Positions 53,196 to 63,070 of a DNA stretch of 64,000 nt are shown piece by piece. This stretch comes from Gordius sp. MW1 (Eukaryota; Nematomorpha; Gordioida; Gordea; Gordiidae): NCBI GenBank assembly GCA_964036665.1, contig OZ038530.1, positions 15,881,001 to 15,945,000 on the forward strand. Reading direction: 5' to 3'. The notes beneath the pieces were generated by a model. That model did no database searches, had not been told where the DNA came from, and saw nothing but the letters and a program-made list of their open reading frames with translations. Made by a program: the position numbers and the translations under genes. The number at the start of each line of letters is the position of its first letter. The first letter of the stretch is position 1.

Positions 53196-53418
53196 ATATG
53201 CTACGTTTATACGGAGTATAGATGAGTCGTCCCCCCTTCTTTTCCCCTTCTCCCCTTCTCCCTCTTCCCTTCTCCCCCTTCCCTTCTCCCCTTCCCACGA
53301 GGGCCGAAAGCCCGAGTTTTAAATTTATTGCCTTCAAAATTCTATACTCTTCCTCTCGATTTTTCGCATATAAATTACAAAAATTAAATAAATGATTCTT
53401 ACTGACAATAATACAGGT
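53196..53418. repeat. Family M flank after module 3
   Basis: It contains ATACGGAGTATAGATGAGTCG, a long T/C run, GAGGGCCGAAAGCCCGAG and AT-rich sequence. The hairpin stem has one substitution compared with the other copies. Confidence 0.6.
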
Positions 53419-53541
53419 ATGGGCGTAGATAGCATTCAAATTAGAAGGGACAATAATGATTTAAGGAGGGGCAAAATTATCATTTTTGGATTTAGAGGGG
53501 GGCAGCCGCCCCTCCTTGGCCCCTCTTGGCTACGGCCATGA
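53419..53541. mobile_element. MITE, GGGCGTAG family, short form
   Basis: The ends ATGGGCGTAGATAGC and TTGGCTACGGCCAT are inverted copies. The inside matches 14815-14978 (ACAATAATGATTTAAGGAGG). It is inserted within the composite element. Confidence 0.5.
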
Positions 53542-55254
53542 AAACACGCTAGATTGTTGTTGTTTTCTATAATATTAAAAAGGCTTGTTTAATATTTTTT
53601 TATAATAGAGGTTTATTTTTAAACGATTGTGTATGATACGTGCAAAAATATATTAGATTAAAGAGATGGCATAGTTTACACTTTTCATGGTGACTTTTCC
53701 TTGATGTCAAAAAATTCGTTGGAATTGTGTGTAATTCTTGTTTATAAAAACAATTAAACTCGGCTTAAAAATTCATTTTAAATAATAATTTTTATGATGA
53801 ACTAGTTCATTTATATTGTTAAGTTCAAGTTCAGTTCTTTAAAAAGTAACTAGTTCAAGTCCAAAAACGAATTTTGGAAAGGTAACTAGTTCTCTACACT
53901 TAAGTTAGTAAATAAAAGCTTTAGATGGTAGGCTAGTGTGATTGTGCGATGTACCCCAGTAAGGGCATACTAGCCCTCTGTCAGTGGTCACTTATAACAA
54001 TCTAAAAAAAGTGAAAAATCAACATAGTTTTTACTTTGGGACGCCCACACGGGCGAAATATTTCCCACAAATTGTATGAAGTCTATTTGGCCGAGTTGGC
54101 AAAGTGAGGCTTCATTGGCCTAGCTTCAATCCATTTAAAAAAGTAATCGATGGCCACCAACATACAAATATGACTGTGATTTAAAAAATAACTGAGAATC
54201 CACACCTGTTCTCCATAAAGTGCCCGTGATTTCAGCCCCTTGGAAACAAGTTGGAATAGACCTCTGCACGTTGCCTAAAACAGAACAAGGCAACATTTGT
54301 ATGTTGGTGGTTATTGATTTCTTTTTCAAGTAGGTTGAGGCCGGGCCCTTGAAGTCTCATTCGGCAAAGGAGACTTCTTAAAATTTATGAGAAATCTTGT
54401 GTCGGTGTGCCCGCCTCAAAGTAAATAAGTTAATTCATCCTTTATTTCGTTTCATATTGTAATAAGTGACCAAGGTCGTGCGTTTGTCAACTTATTGACA
54501 GTGGTCTTGTGTGCCGTCACTGGAGTCAAGCATGGGAATACCTCCGCCTACCATCCACAGGCTAATTGTCTAATTGGAAGGGCCAACCGCACCATTGTTA
54601 ACTCCTTGGTGAAAGTGTTGAAGAGCGAGGCCAACAAATGGGACATTGTTTTACCTGGACATGCTTTACTTACCAGGAAACAACGGTATAAATATGAGAT
54701 ATATATTTTAATGATTTCTGTGGGTCCACAAGTTCAAGTCCTGGGTGCTGATGTGGAGGCGGCAACGCGATTTATTTGTTTGGATGATGAGGAACAAAAG
54801 AAGCTTTTCGAGACAAAGGATCTTGATTATGAATCCTTCGATTGGGGAAAGCTCATGAAGATGTCCAAAAGAATATATGACTTGGCACTTGTTAATATAC
54901 TGGGTACGCAGTCTAGGAAAAAGGCTGATTACTAGATTGATGTCGTTCTCGTCTTCAACTATAGGCGGGCGATAGAAAAGACGACTATATAGCAGAGTAT
55001 GGCTCGGGCCATACAAGATTGCCTCTTGTCTCCGTGTTATGTCATATTAATTTTTATCTAATATCTTGGTAAAACTATATTTGGTATAAATTATCGTTTG
55101 GATGAGGAATCAGTTGTTGTCACCGGAATTAAAATTCTGTTCTTTAATTAACGTTTGGTCAAAAAAAACAAATGGAGAAGTGATTAAATATATATTTATA
55201 ATTTAACATTTTATCAATTTCTTAGGAGTTTCACCATTTGGAGCCTTTAGCTAA

Positions 55255-55640
55255 GGGGGAGAAACCTTTGGTGGGTCCCTTTTGCATTCAGGAAATGTTA
55301 GGAGATGGCAATTGCCTTTAATCGCTGTAATAATCAACCATCTTTCAACATCAAAGGCACCATGCGATTATCCGCAAATATATGTGTTCGGATTTTAGGG
55401 ACGATGTAACTCTTGTTATGCAGCCTTACATTGCGCCCCTATCTTATTCGACATATATGCGTGATAAAAAAAATGGCGGATGTTTGTACCTGGGCCGCAT
55501 AAGTGGACATATTTATGGTCGCAACAGGAAAATGTCACTTATATGTTATTATGGTTGTCACCTATCAATTTTAAGATCAAAGAACATGTATAAGGCATAT
55601 AAATTCCAACAAAGTTTAATTTGCATATCGCGTGCAATTT
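55255..55640 (+). pseudogene. OTU-like cysteine protease domain at the gypsy 3' side
   Basis: A GDGNC motif (near 55301-55315), preceded by GPFCIQEML, marks the catalytic Asp/Cys block of OTU deubiquitinases. It is followed by HHAIIRKYMC and then YMRDKKNGG, which fit the H..IR..(M/C) and Y...M......G signatures further along the OTU fold. It is part of, or next to, the broken gypsy fossil. Whether it was part of that element's polyprotein or a separate capture is not settled. Confidence 0.5.
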
Positions 55641-55660
55641 AAATTCCATATACTTAATTT

Positions 55661-56314
55661 AATATGACATACCCTAAGCAGATTTGCAAAGTAAAATCCT
55701 CGTTTTATGGCTATCAAATCTGCAATTTTTTTATCATTTCAGGCCATATTTGACTTACTCCTTATTTCTGTTCTACCTGTACTTGGCATCAGAGATCAGA
55801 ATTTCTGCCCAAATCTAGCACTGCCCGATTTTATAATTTTATTGCCCGCCAGCCGATTTTTGAATTCTCGTTTGGCCATATCCAAATTATTATATATGCC
55901 CGTTAGGCCTAGTAACCCCATATATTTCAGCCGAATCTAATAAAAAAAGTATCATGTCATAATTAATAAAAATAGCTAGCAATATTCTTGGATCATATTG
56001 GCCTTTAAAAAGGATTAAAAAACGGCAACAACGTTTTTAAAATTTGCAAAAATTTACCTATATTTGTATAAAATATGCTATAAAAAAGCTTTTAATGTAT
56101 AATATTTTGAAAAAATAAATGTTAATATGTTTTTTAAATAATTTTTTATGTTGACATCAATGTTTGAAATAAACAATTTTACACCTTTGAAGGTATTTGC
56201 CAACACTCAAGTTAAATAAATTTGTAGAAATTGTTTAAAGAGTTGTATCAATTAATGCTAAAAAGTTCAATCGTCGTGACATAATAAATAACAATTTATG
56301 TCTTCATTAAAAAG
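55661..56314 (+). other. End of SIRT5 intron 2
   Basis: AT-rich, no transposon recognised. The acceptor AG at 56313-56314 follows a purine-rich stretch (CATTAAAAAG), with a weak pyrimidine tract (TTATGTCTTC) just before it. Confidence 0.5.
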
Positions 56315-56526
56315 GCCCACCAAATCCTGGCTAAATTAGAAGCCTCCTTTCGCAAAAATGATGTGAAGACTGTTTCCTTGATAACCCAAAATGTAGATGA
56401 GCTTCATACTAGGGCCGGGTCGTGTAATGTCATAGAACTGCATGGTTCCTTATTCAAGACAAGATGTACTGTTTGTGGCGACGTGTGTAATGATATCCCT
56501 GTTTGTCCAGCTTTAAAAGGCACCGA
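56315..56526 (+). CDS. SIRT5: SIRT5 exon 3 with catalytic histidine and zinc cysteines
   Basis: 70 codons plus two bases. It reads [14 protein letters not shown], then [30 protein letters not shown] and [10 protein letters not shown], ending VCPALKGT. It matches SIRT5's VVVITQNIDELHRKAGT and [20 protein letters not shown] holds the NAD-binding Asn/Asp, the His of ELHGS is the general base, and C-x2-C (CTVC) is the first half of the zinc site. The donor is taken as GTATAA at 56527; in-frame reading beyond it ends at a stop after a few codons. The second zinc half and the C-terminal Rossmann half are not found up to 64000, so they lie further right or are lost. Confidence 0.9.
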
Positions 56527-57699
56527 GTATAAACGCTATCACATTTGACTATAGTTTTTTGAAGATATCGTATTGCCTTTTGTTTAATTCTCGGTTTATT
56601 AAACAAAAAGTTATCGAACAAATTTCAAAATGTAAATTTTCATAACTTTTACATATATGTATTTGCGTTTGATTGGAATTATATCCAATGTGATTAAAGT
56701 CGTTGGAAAACGGGGCTGGCAACTTAATCACTCCTGTGGGTTCTAAATTCTTAAGCGTAAAATAACTTAACTAATTTTTTTAAATTTGAACACCTACTTT
56801 GCCCAATATTAGTGTACCAGGTTTTCAGGTAAACAGGAGGTTTTACAAACTATTTTGCGAAAAGGATAAATATATTTAGTGTGGCTGACTTTTTAAGGTG
56901 ACTGGCACGAATTAGAGATCTGCAATGGGCGTTTTTAGAAGGTTGGCCCGCCCGTACCCGTTTTCAAAACTTCAAGGCCCGTCTATTTCAGGCCTGTTCG
57001 TACCCGTTTAGAATAACGTCAAGCCCGTTTTTGTTAAAAACTCCGCGCCCTGCCCAATTTATTAAAAGTTTCGCATAATTTTATTTTATTTTTTGACATA
57101 TTTATAAAAAAAACATCAATAATTATCATGTAAATATAATAAATCATCAATTCCGCAGTTAATACACCTAAAAAATTCATATCGTACTACCATTATATTA
57201 CTATAAAAAATTACGTGAGAATATTCCACTTTCAACACTTTACTTTTATTTGATTAATTTAAGTTACACCTAAGAAGTTTTCATTATTAGCATTAAATTA
57301 AAATACTTTAAAATTACATGAGAATATTCAACTTTTAATAAGTAGTTTACATTGTTTTGATTAATTTGTATGAGTTAATACACCTAAGTTTTAGATTAGA
57401 ACAAAAATATTTATTAAATTATATGGCCTTAATAATAATTATACCAGTAAAATTTGTGATAAAATGAAACACAAAAATTTTGGTGCATTGTAAATAAGTA
57501 GTTGAACTTACATATAAAAGAATGTATACGAAGCTATAATCTTAAAATATGTAAACAAAAATCTATAACAAATAGAATAGTGTTTTAAAGTCAAATTTAG
57601 CGCTTGAAATAGGAATAAATCAGGATGGATATACAAATTAGAGGTTACAAAATTAAGCAATTAATAATCTATATTATTAATAAAAAATATATAGTTATA
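56527..57699. other. Likely SIRT5 intron 3 start; hAT-like end at 56913
   Basis: From 56913 the sequence TAGAGATCTGCAATGGGCG is followed by GCCCGTACCCGTTTT-type motifs to about 57060. This is a hAT-like end related to 5507 and 14115. The rest is AT-rich, with no coding exon recognised. Confidence 0.4.
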
Positions 57700-58485
57700 C
57701 TAGCTGACCCGACAAACGTTGTTTTGCTATATACATTATTTCTAGAAAATACTATAAATTTATGGGTATATGGTTATGATTAAAATAAGAATGGGGCGTT
57801 GTGACAATGTTGGCCTATAAATAATTTCATTCTTACTTTATTAAATAATTTTTGATACCTATATATACATCGAATTATGGCCAATAAAAAATAATTCATC
57901 ATCAATCTCTAAATCTGTTTTGATTAGTCCATCTTTAGCCAACACAAACAAACGGGATGGTTTACCGACGCGAGAACATGCCATGTATAGCTGTCCGTGC
58001 GAAAAGCATGATGTGCCCAAATCTAAGCCACAAATAGACATCGTTTGACCTTGAGCCTTATTAATTGTCATTGCGAATGCCAATCTAATTGGAAGTTGGG
58101 GAATCATAGGGATTCGTGGCAGCAATACATTTCTGTTGGTTATATCTTAGGTATCATAGACGTTCGCTCTATATCTTCACATTGTCATTGCGGATGCCAA
58201 TCTAATTGGAAATTGCATACGTTTGAATTCAATCGGCACATCTGTGGAAATTATATTGATTCGTGGCAGCAATACATTTCTGTTGGTTATATCTTAAGTA
58301 TCGTAGACGTTCGCTCTCTATCTTCACATTGCCACTGCGATTGCCAATCTAATTGGAAATTGAATACGTTTGAATTCAATCGACACATCTGTGGGAATCA
58401 TAGGGATTCGTGGCAGCAATACATTTCTGTTGGTTATATCTTAAGTATCGTAGACGTTCGCTCTCTATCTTCACATACATGACGA
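57700..58485 (-). pseudogene. Helitron RepHel helicase C-terminus with in-frame triplication
   Basis: On the minus strand the fragment reads QLPIRLAFAMTINKAQGQTM, then GTSCFSHGQLYMACSRVGKP and SRLFVLAKDGLIKT. This is the end of the Pif1-like helicase of Helitrons (motif V/VI: FAMTINK.QGQ, Q.YVA.SRV). Upstream of it, 58045-58482 is a tandem array in which a 147-bp unit (49 codons, in frame) occurs about three times; each unit holds VLLPRI and a FPIRLA(F/S)AMT-like end. Beyond the stop, the 3' tail ends in CTAG-T at 57700, the Helitron 3' terminus. Upstream helicase motifs and the Rep domain are missing. Confidence 0.75.
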
Positions 58486-59935
58486 CCCTGAATTGTTGGC
58501 AAAGCTCACGACATCGTAGTATGACGTTGTCTTATGTACCTATTCAAAAAAAATTAACCTTTATTATTTAAACATTTTCCGGGGGAGCCGAATTTTTTTT
58601 ATTCCTCCCCCCTAAAAATTTATAACCCAGGCCTACATTGACCCCGACTTTCGGGGAGACATTTTTTCTCCCCCATAACAGTCCCTTTAGTAATGGCGTT
58701 TGGTTTTTTTAGTTAAAATAAAACAATTCAGATATAGGGCATTATCTTTTCAATCCGCCATACAATCGAGCTGCAACAAACAATTTCGACCTTAATGCTA
58801 AACTCGAAACATGTGGCTGCTGTGAAAGATACAAACTACCTACCTACCTGATTGTTAATACGAAGAAAACCATGTTACTATATTACACCTCTACACAAGC
58901 AACAACATCGTCTACCGAACGTCAAAATGGTCCACTGCCCTACCAATGGCCCAACTGCAAAACATATATTAAAATAATCAACATCACATGGCCTCTTGCA
59001 TCGAGCAAAGACGGCGTTCGCAAAGCAATAACACTAACTACTACCACTACCAAAGTTCTAACCAATACTGACCGATTGAACTAAGGGAATAATGCGCTTC
59101 TAAAATAGATATGTCTGCTCCAACAAATCTACTAATATATTGGATAGCACATCAACTCCCGATCATCACTCACACCTCGGTCACCACACCAGCAAACACT
59201 AGTGCAAACAGTAAAACATTAGCCAACTAAGTATATTAACTTTCATTTTAAGCACTCCTTGCAAATAGGATGGGGAATTATATGGATACCTATTCAAAAA
59301 AACTAATCATCAAACGAAATGCATAAAAATCCTTCGAGCTAACCTTGTTTGTTTCGGCTCTGGTAATAATGTGTATTCCAATTTATTGAAAATGAGTAAT
59401 GATGTTTTTAGTACTGTTAGCAAAAAATTATCGGATATTGGAGAGTTTCATATGAACGGTGGGTATCAGCAATGAACTGAAGATTGTTATCTCTTCTTAG
59501 AATCATTTAATCTTAACATATCATACGATGGGAGACTTAGATTCACCCCGCTTTGATTGATAAATCGTAGTTAGCAAATGATTATCTCCTACTACTTTAT
59601 TATTATAATATGAAATATTAAGATGATTACTACTAAAATTAAAAAAAAAATCCCTAAGAACACCCCCCCCCCCCCGAACGCCCGTCCCCCCCCCCCCCAA
59701 TCCATCGCCCTCTACTCGTAAGTTTTGCAAACAAAATTCATTTATAGTTATTTTTTGGGATATTTTTAACATTTTTATGATTAACCCAATTTATCATACG
59801 CAAAATAGACCATTTTTAGTCACTTAAAGGCCTTTTGATATTATGAAACATAGTTTTAATTAAAGCTTAAAATGTGTTCTGCCTTCCTAGTGGATCATTT
59901 TAAGTATTTGTTAATAAACTTCTTCATATTTAACA
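58486..59935. other. Unassigned, partly A/C-rich
   Basis: 58720-59220 is noticeably A/C-rich on the plus strand and less AT-rich than its surroundings, with no recognised protein. The words TACCTATTCAAAAAAA recur at 58538 and 59287. A poly-C region at 59660-59700 resembles MITE interiors. Confidence 0.3.
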
Positions 59936-60762
59936 CTAGATAAACCCGGCAAACTTTGTTTTGCCATTTACCCGGGTCTATTAGCAGAATATATTTTATA
60001 TAGATAAATTTCAATAGATAAGGAATATATTAAATATAATTAAGTGTTTATTATGCAAAGATTTTTATACAAATAGTTAAAGAGGGTCTAAGGCCCAGGC
60101 CCACCCAAGAGAGAAAACCTGGCCCCATGCCCCCCCCCCTAAGGGAAAAATCTTTGGCCCCCTGGCCCTTCAAGCAATTTTTTTTTAATTTTTTGTAATT
60201 AAGAAACAATATCATAATTATAGTTATTCGTTTCTGAATAAAACTTTTAATTCTGAACGTAATAATGTCCGAGGAACTGATATATATCAACATTTATTGG
60301 CACTCTGTTAAAAGTATTTTCATTGTTCTCCTTATTTAACGCGCAAAAAATGGCAAAATTAGATTTTTAATTTATTTAGGCACGCAGGAGGGGACACGAT
60401 CGTCCTATAATAATAAAATTAATAATAATTGACGTGAAAAATAAGCAAAAAAATGACTTTGATTTAATGTTTCAAATCGTAAAAAGTTTCCATTTTCCGC
60501 AGCACATGCCTACATTTATCACACTACAAACGATAGATACGCAGTACATCATGAGGTTGAGTTTGATTGACATTTTATTAACCGTTAAAACGTATAAAAC
60601 AAACTCGAAAACTACTGGACCGATTTGGCTCGAACAAATCTTAAAACATGCTCCGGAGTGTCAGGAATAAACTGTGAAATTTTGAGCCAAATCGGTCTGG
60701 TAGTTTTCCAAAATTGGTGGCGGCATACACACATACACATAGTTTCATTTTTATATATAAGA
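59936..60762 (-). mobile_element. Short non-autonomous Helitron-like element
   Basis: It begins on the plus strand with CTAGATAAACCCGGCAAAC, mirroring the CTAG end at 57700 (CTAGCTGACCCGACAAACG). It ends near 60762 with ATTTTTATATATAAGA-T after a CCAAATCGGTCTGGTAGTTTT block typical of the other end. It is about 827 bp and non-coding. A G/C-rich insert at 60075-60175 looks like a MITE fragment. CGGCATACACACATACACAT lies just before the end. Confidence 0.5.
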
Positions 60763-60876
60763 TTAAACTTAGTAAATTTGCCATATTGTTATTCTATAAG
60801 AAATGCTCTTTAACATGATATATATTTTATATAATATTAATTGTATTTTCATATTTATATATGCTCTTAAATATTA

Positions 60877-62575
60877 GTGTCGTATATATCATACTATAGG
60901 AATACAGAAGAAGTGCTTACACTTATAGAATCAAATAGTAGTTTAATGAGCAATGTTCAAGCCATTGATTTAGCCCTTCTTCCACCTGTTGATGGTTATG
61001 ATACAGATTATGATCAAATTTCAGAAGATGAAACTGAAGTTTTTATTGATGATCCTCATAAATTAGGACCTGGAGTATTATCTAGAAAAGCTGAGGTTAT
61101 TATAACAAACATAAATGAAGTCACACATTTACACACTGAAATGTTGTTACCAACTGCAACCATGTGTCCAATTTTAGAAAGGAAAATTCAATTAAAAAGC
61201 AAAAACCCTTAGAATGGGTTTAAAATAAAACCAGAAACGAAAAAATATGCAAAATTTAAAATACAAAATGTACAAGAATTTATATAGTAAATGAAATACT
61301 AAAATCATCTCTTACAGTTACACCCTTGCAAGTTTTTCAACTGTTTTGGGATCTTGATTTAATAGAGATTATATGCAGGGAAAGTAAAAAATATGCCAAA
61401 TATAAATATGGCCATGAAAACGTTTCTTGTGAGGAAATGTACAAAATGCTTGGAGTTTTACCAGTATCTGGCTATTGTAGACTACCGAAAAAAGTCTGTA
61501 TTGGGAAACTCAGGCCGATGTTAACAACATTGCAATCGTTAATTGTATTTCAAGAGATAGATTTCAATTGATTTTTAAATATCTACATTTTTCCGATAAC
61601 ACTAGCCACCTGGAAATTGGAAGCTTGAATAAGGTTAATGTTTTGATGGAACATATCAACAAAAATTTTGAAAAATTTATTATGCCTAACCTCACCATAT
61701 ATTCTTTAGATGGAGCCATGTTATGGTAGATTCCATTTAAAACAATACGTGGTAAGCTCATAAGATTTGGGTTTAAGTTTTGGTGCTTGAACAAGCCCAA
61801 TGGCTATTGCTGCCGTTTTAAACTATATGAAGGGCGCGTGGAACGAGATCCGGAGTACCCCTCGGTGCTGCTATTGTCAAAAAACTAGTTACAGAATTTG
61901 TCCCTCCGAATGTCCAATATAATATATTGATAACTTATTCAATTCTTTACCTTTATTGGAAGATTTGGCTAGAGATTCAATCCGACTGACAGGCACATAC
62001 GGGCTGACAGGATTTAAAAGGCCTCTCTCCAAGATTTAAAAAAAGCGCCAAGAGGAGCTTGGCAAGCACTTCGAGAAAAATATTCTAAAATTCAATTGTA
62101 CAAATGGAACGACAATAGCCAGGTGACGCTGGCAACAAATCGAACAGATGTCCTTGCAAGTACACGAAGTGCACTAGGTATAACAGGTCGGCTAAGAGTC
62201 GGATTACGGTTCCGCAACCCACCCTTATTAGCGAATACAATAAGGGAATGGGGGTGTCGACCTTTTTGACCAATTTCGGGGCTATTATCGAGTGGGCATA
62301 CGTTCTAAAAAATGGTATTGGCCCATAGTACGATTTTGTCTCAATGCTGCCGTTGTTAATTCATGGCTATTGTATCGAAAAGTTCATAACGGGATTCCCC
62401 TATTTATTTTTTGGGGGGAAGATAACAGTCCCATATATTTCGCGGTTGAGGACGGTATATTAAAGGCGTACCTGCAATGTTTATACTGAGGTGCGGTTCG
62501 ATAAGCAAGAACATTGGCCTGCAAAGAACCCGAGGTGTGGTCTTTGTCACAAGTCTGTGAATGCACAAAATTCAA
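60877..62575 (+). pseudogene. piggyBac transposase, copy 1, broken
   Basis: The N-terminal acidic part reads YDTDYDQISEDETEVFIDDP. The DDE-domain start reads PLQVFQLFWDLDLIEIICRE, then SCEEMYKMLGVLPVSGY, characteristic of PGBD-like proteins. Later pieces, in several frames, include DLKKAPRGAWQALREK, VTLATNRTDVLAST and RSKKWYWPIVRFCLNAAVVN. The C-terminal zinc finger begins HWPAKNPRCGLCHKS and is incomplete. Numerous frameshifts and stops make it inactive. TTAA-flanked ends were not identified. It faces copy 2 at 63071. Confidence 0.8.
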
Positions 62576-63070
62576 CATAGGTCTTCTTATAAATTGTTTT
62601 ATTCAATATCATACTCCTTAACTTGTTACACACTATTATTTCATATTTTTTATATGAATGTTTTAATAAATTATTAATATCTGACAATATTAGACGCCTA
62701 AAACCAGGATTGAAATACACATTTTTAAATTAATTTTTTACATTATAATCATAGTTATGATTAATTTTTGCTTGAGGACATAAGCCCCTGCCAGTCTCCT
62801 TTAAGCTACGCCTATGATTTTACAGAAAATAGGGTGGCTATGGTATAAAAATTGCTTTTATTATATAGCGATATTAACAGCAGTCTCCTATCGTATGAAA
62901 TAAACGACACTTCATAAATGGCGGTAATAATATTTTTTTTCAATTAGTTCTTTTGGTGCAAAATCATATGGGAATTCCAAATTTTACTAAAATCCGTGTA
63001 AGATTAAGCAATTATAAATATTGAAGAAGCATATTTTATTTGATATATAATTATTAAATCAATATGATAA
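62576..63070. other. Spacer between convergent piggyBac copies
   Basis: AT-rich. A GCTACGCCTATGATTTTAC-type MITE end lies near 62803-62818. Terminal inverted repeats of the two piggyBac copies may lie here but were not resolved. Confidence 0.3.

Larger units (their letters stand above)
48116..53896. mobile_element. 5.8-kb composite element with perfect 8-bp target duplication
   Basis: Flanked by CACTTAAG at 48108-48115 and 53897-53904, a perfect 8-bp duplication as made by hAT transposases. The ends read TAGAGCTGTTAAAA on the left and, on the other strand, TAGAGAACTAGTTACC; only TAGAG is clearly shared. Subterminal regions are rich in AACTAGTTCA words on both sides. No transposase is encoded. 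The interior holds three modules bounded by 20-bp inverted repeats, SINE-like heads, a minisatellite and a 2-kb tandem duplication. It is read as a giant non-autonomous element that gathered and amplified family M modules. Confidence 0.7.
47140..55660 (+). mobile_element. gypsy fossil with OTU-like 3' domain, split by composite element
   Basis: A Ty3/gypsy fossil in pieces on either side of the inserted element 48116-53896. Left pieces (47.14-48.1 kb) include YHPQANGLVERMNSIYKVLD. Right pieces (53.9-55.0 kb) include APWKQVGIDLC, AYHPQANCLIGRANRTIVNS and RIYDLALVNILG. Integrase-like motifs appear on both sides, so two related copies may be juxtaposed. At 55.2-55.6 kb an OTU-like protease domain follows. 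It is broken, with at least a dozen breaks, and old. The perfect 8-bp duplication around the insert shows that it served as an insertion target. Confidence 0.6.
35606..56314 (+). other. SIRT5: SIRT5 intron 2: 20.7 kb, GC-AG, filled with transposons
   Basis: The intron starts GCAAGT and ends ...TTAAAAAG, phase 0. Its contents, in order, are a palindromic Mutator-like element (36155-38200), a MITE (38676-39045), a palindromic hAT (40861-43915) within another hAT fossil, a MITE (45778-45925), an OTU-bearing gypsy fossil (46.4-48.1 and 53.9-55.6 kb) and the composite element 48116-53896. Removing these leaves roughly 7 kb. Confidence 0.8.

Noticed and set aside
58045-58482. 145-codon plus-strand ORF with repeated CQSNWKL motifs
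   Set aside because: It is the antisense shadow of the triplicated Helitron helicase segment.
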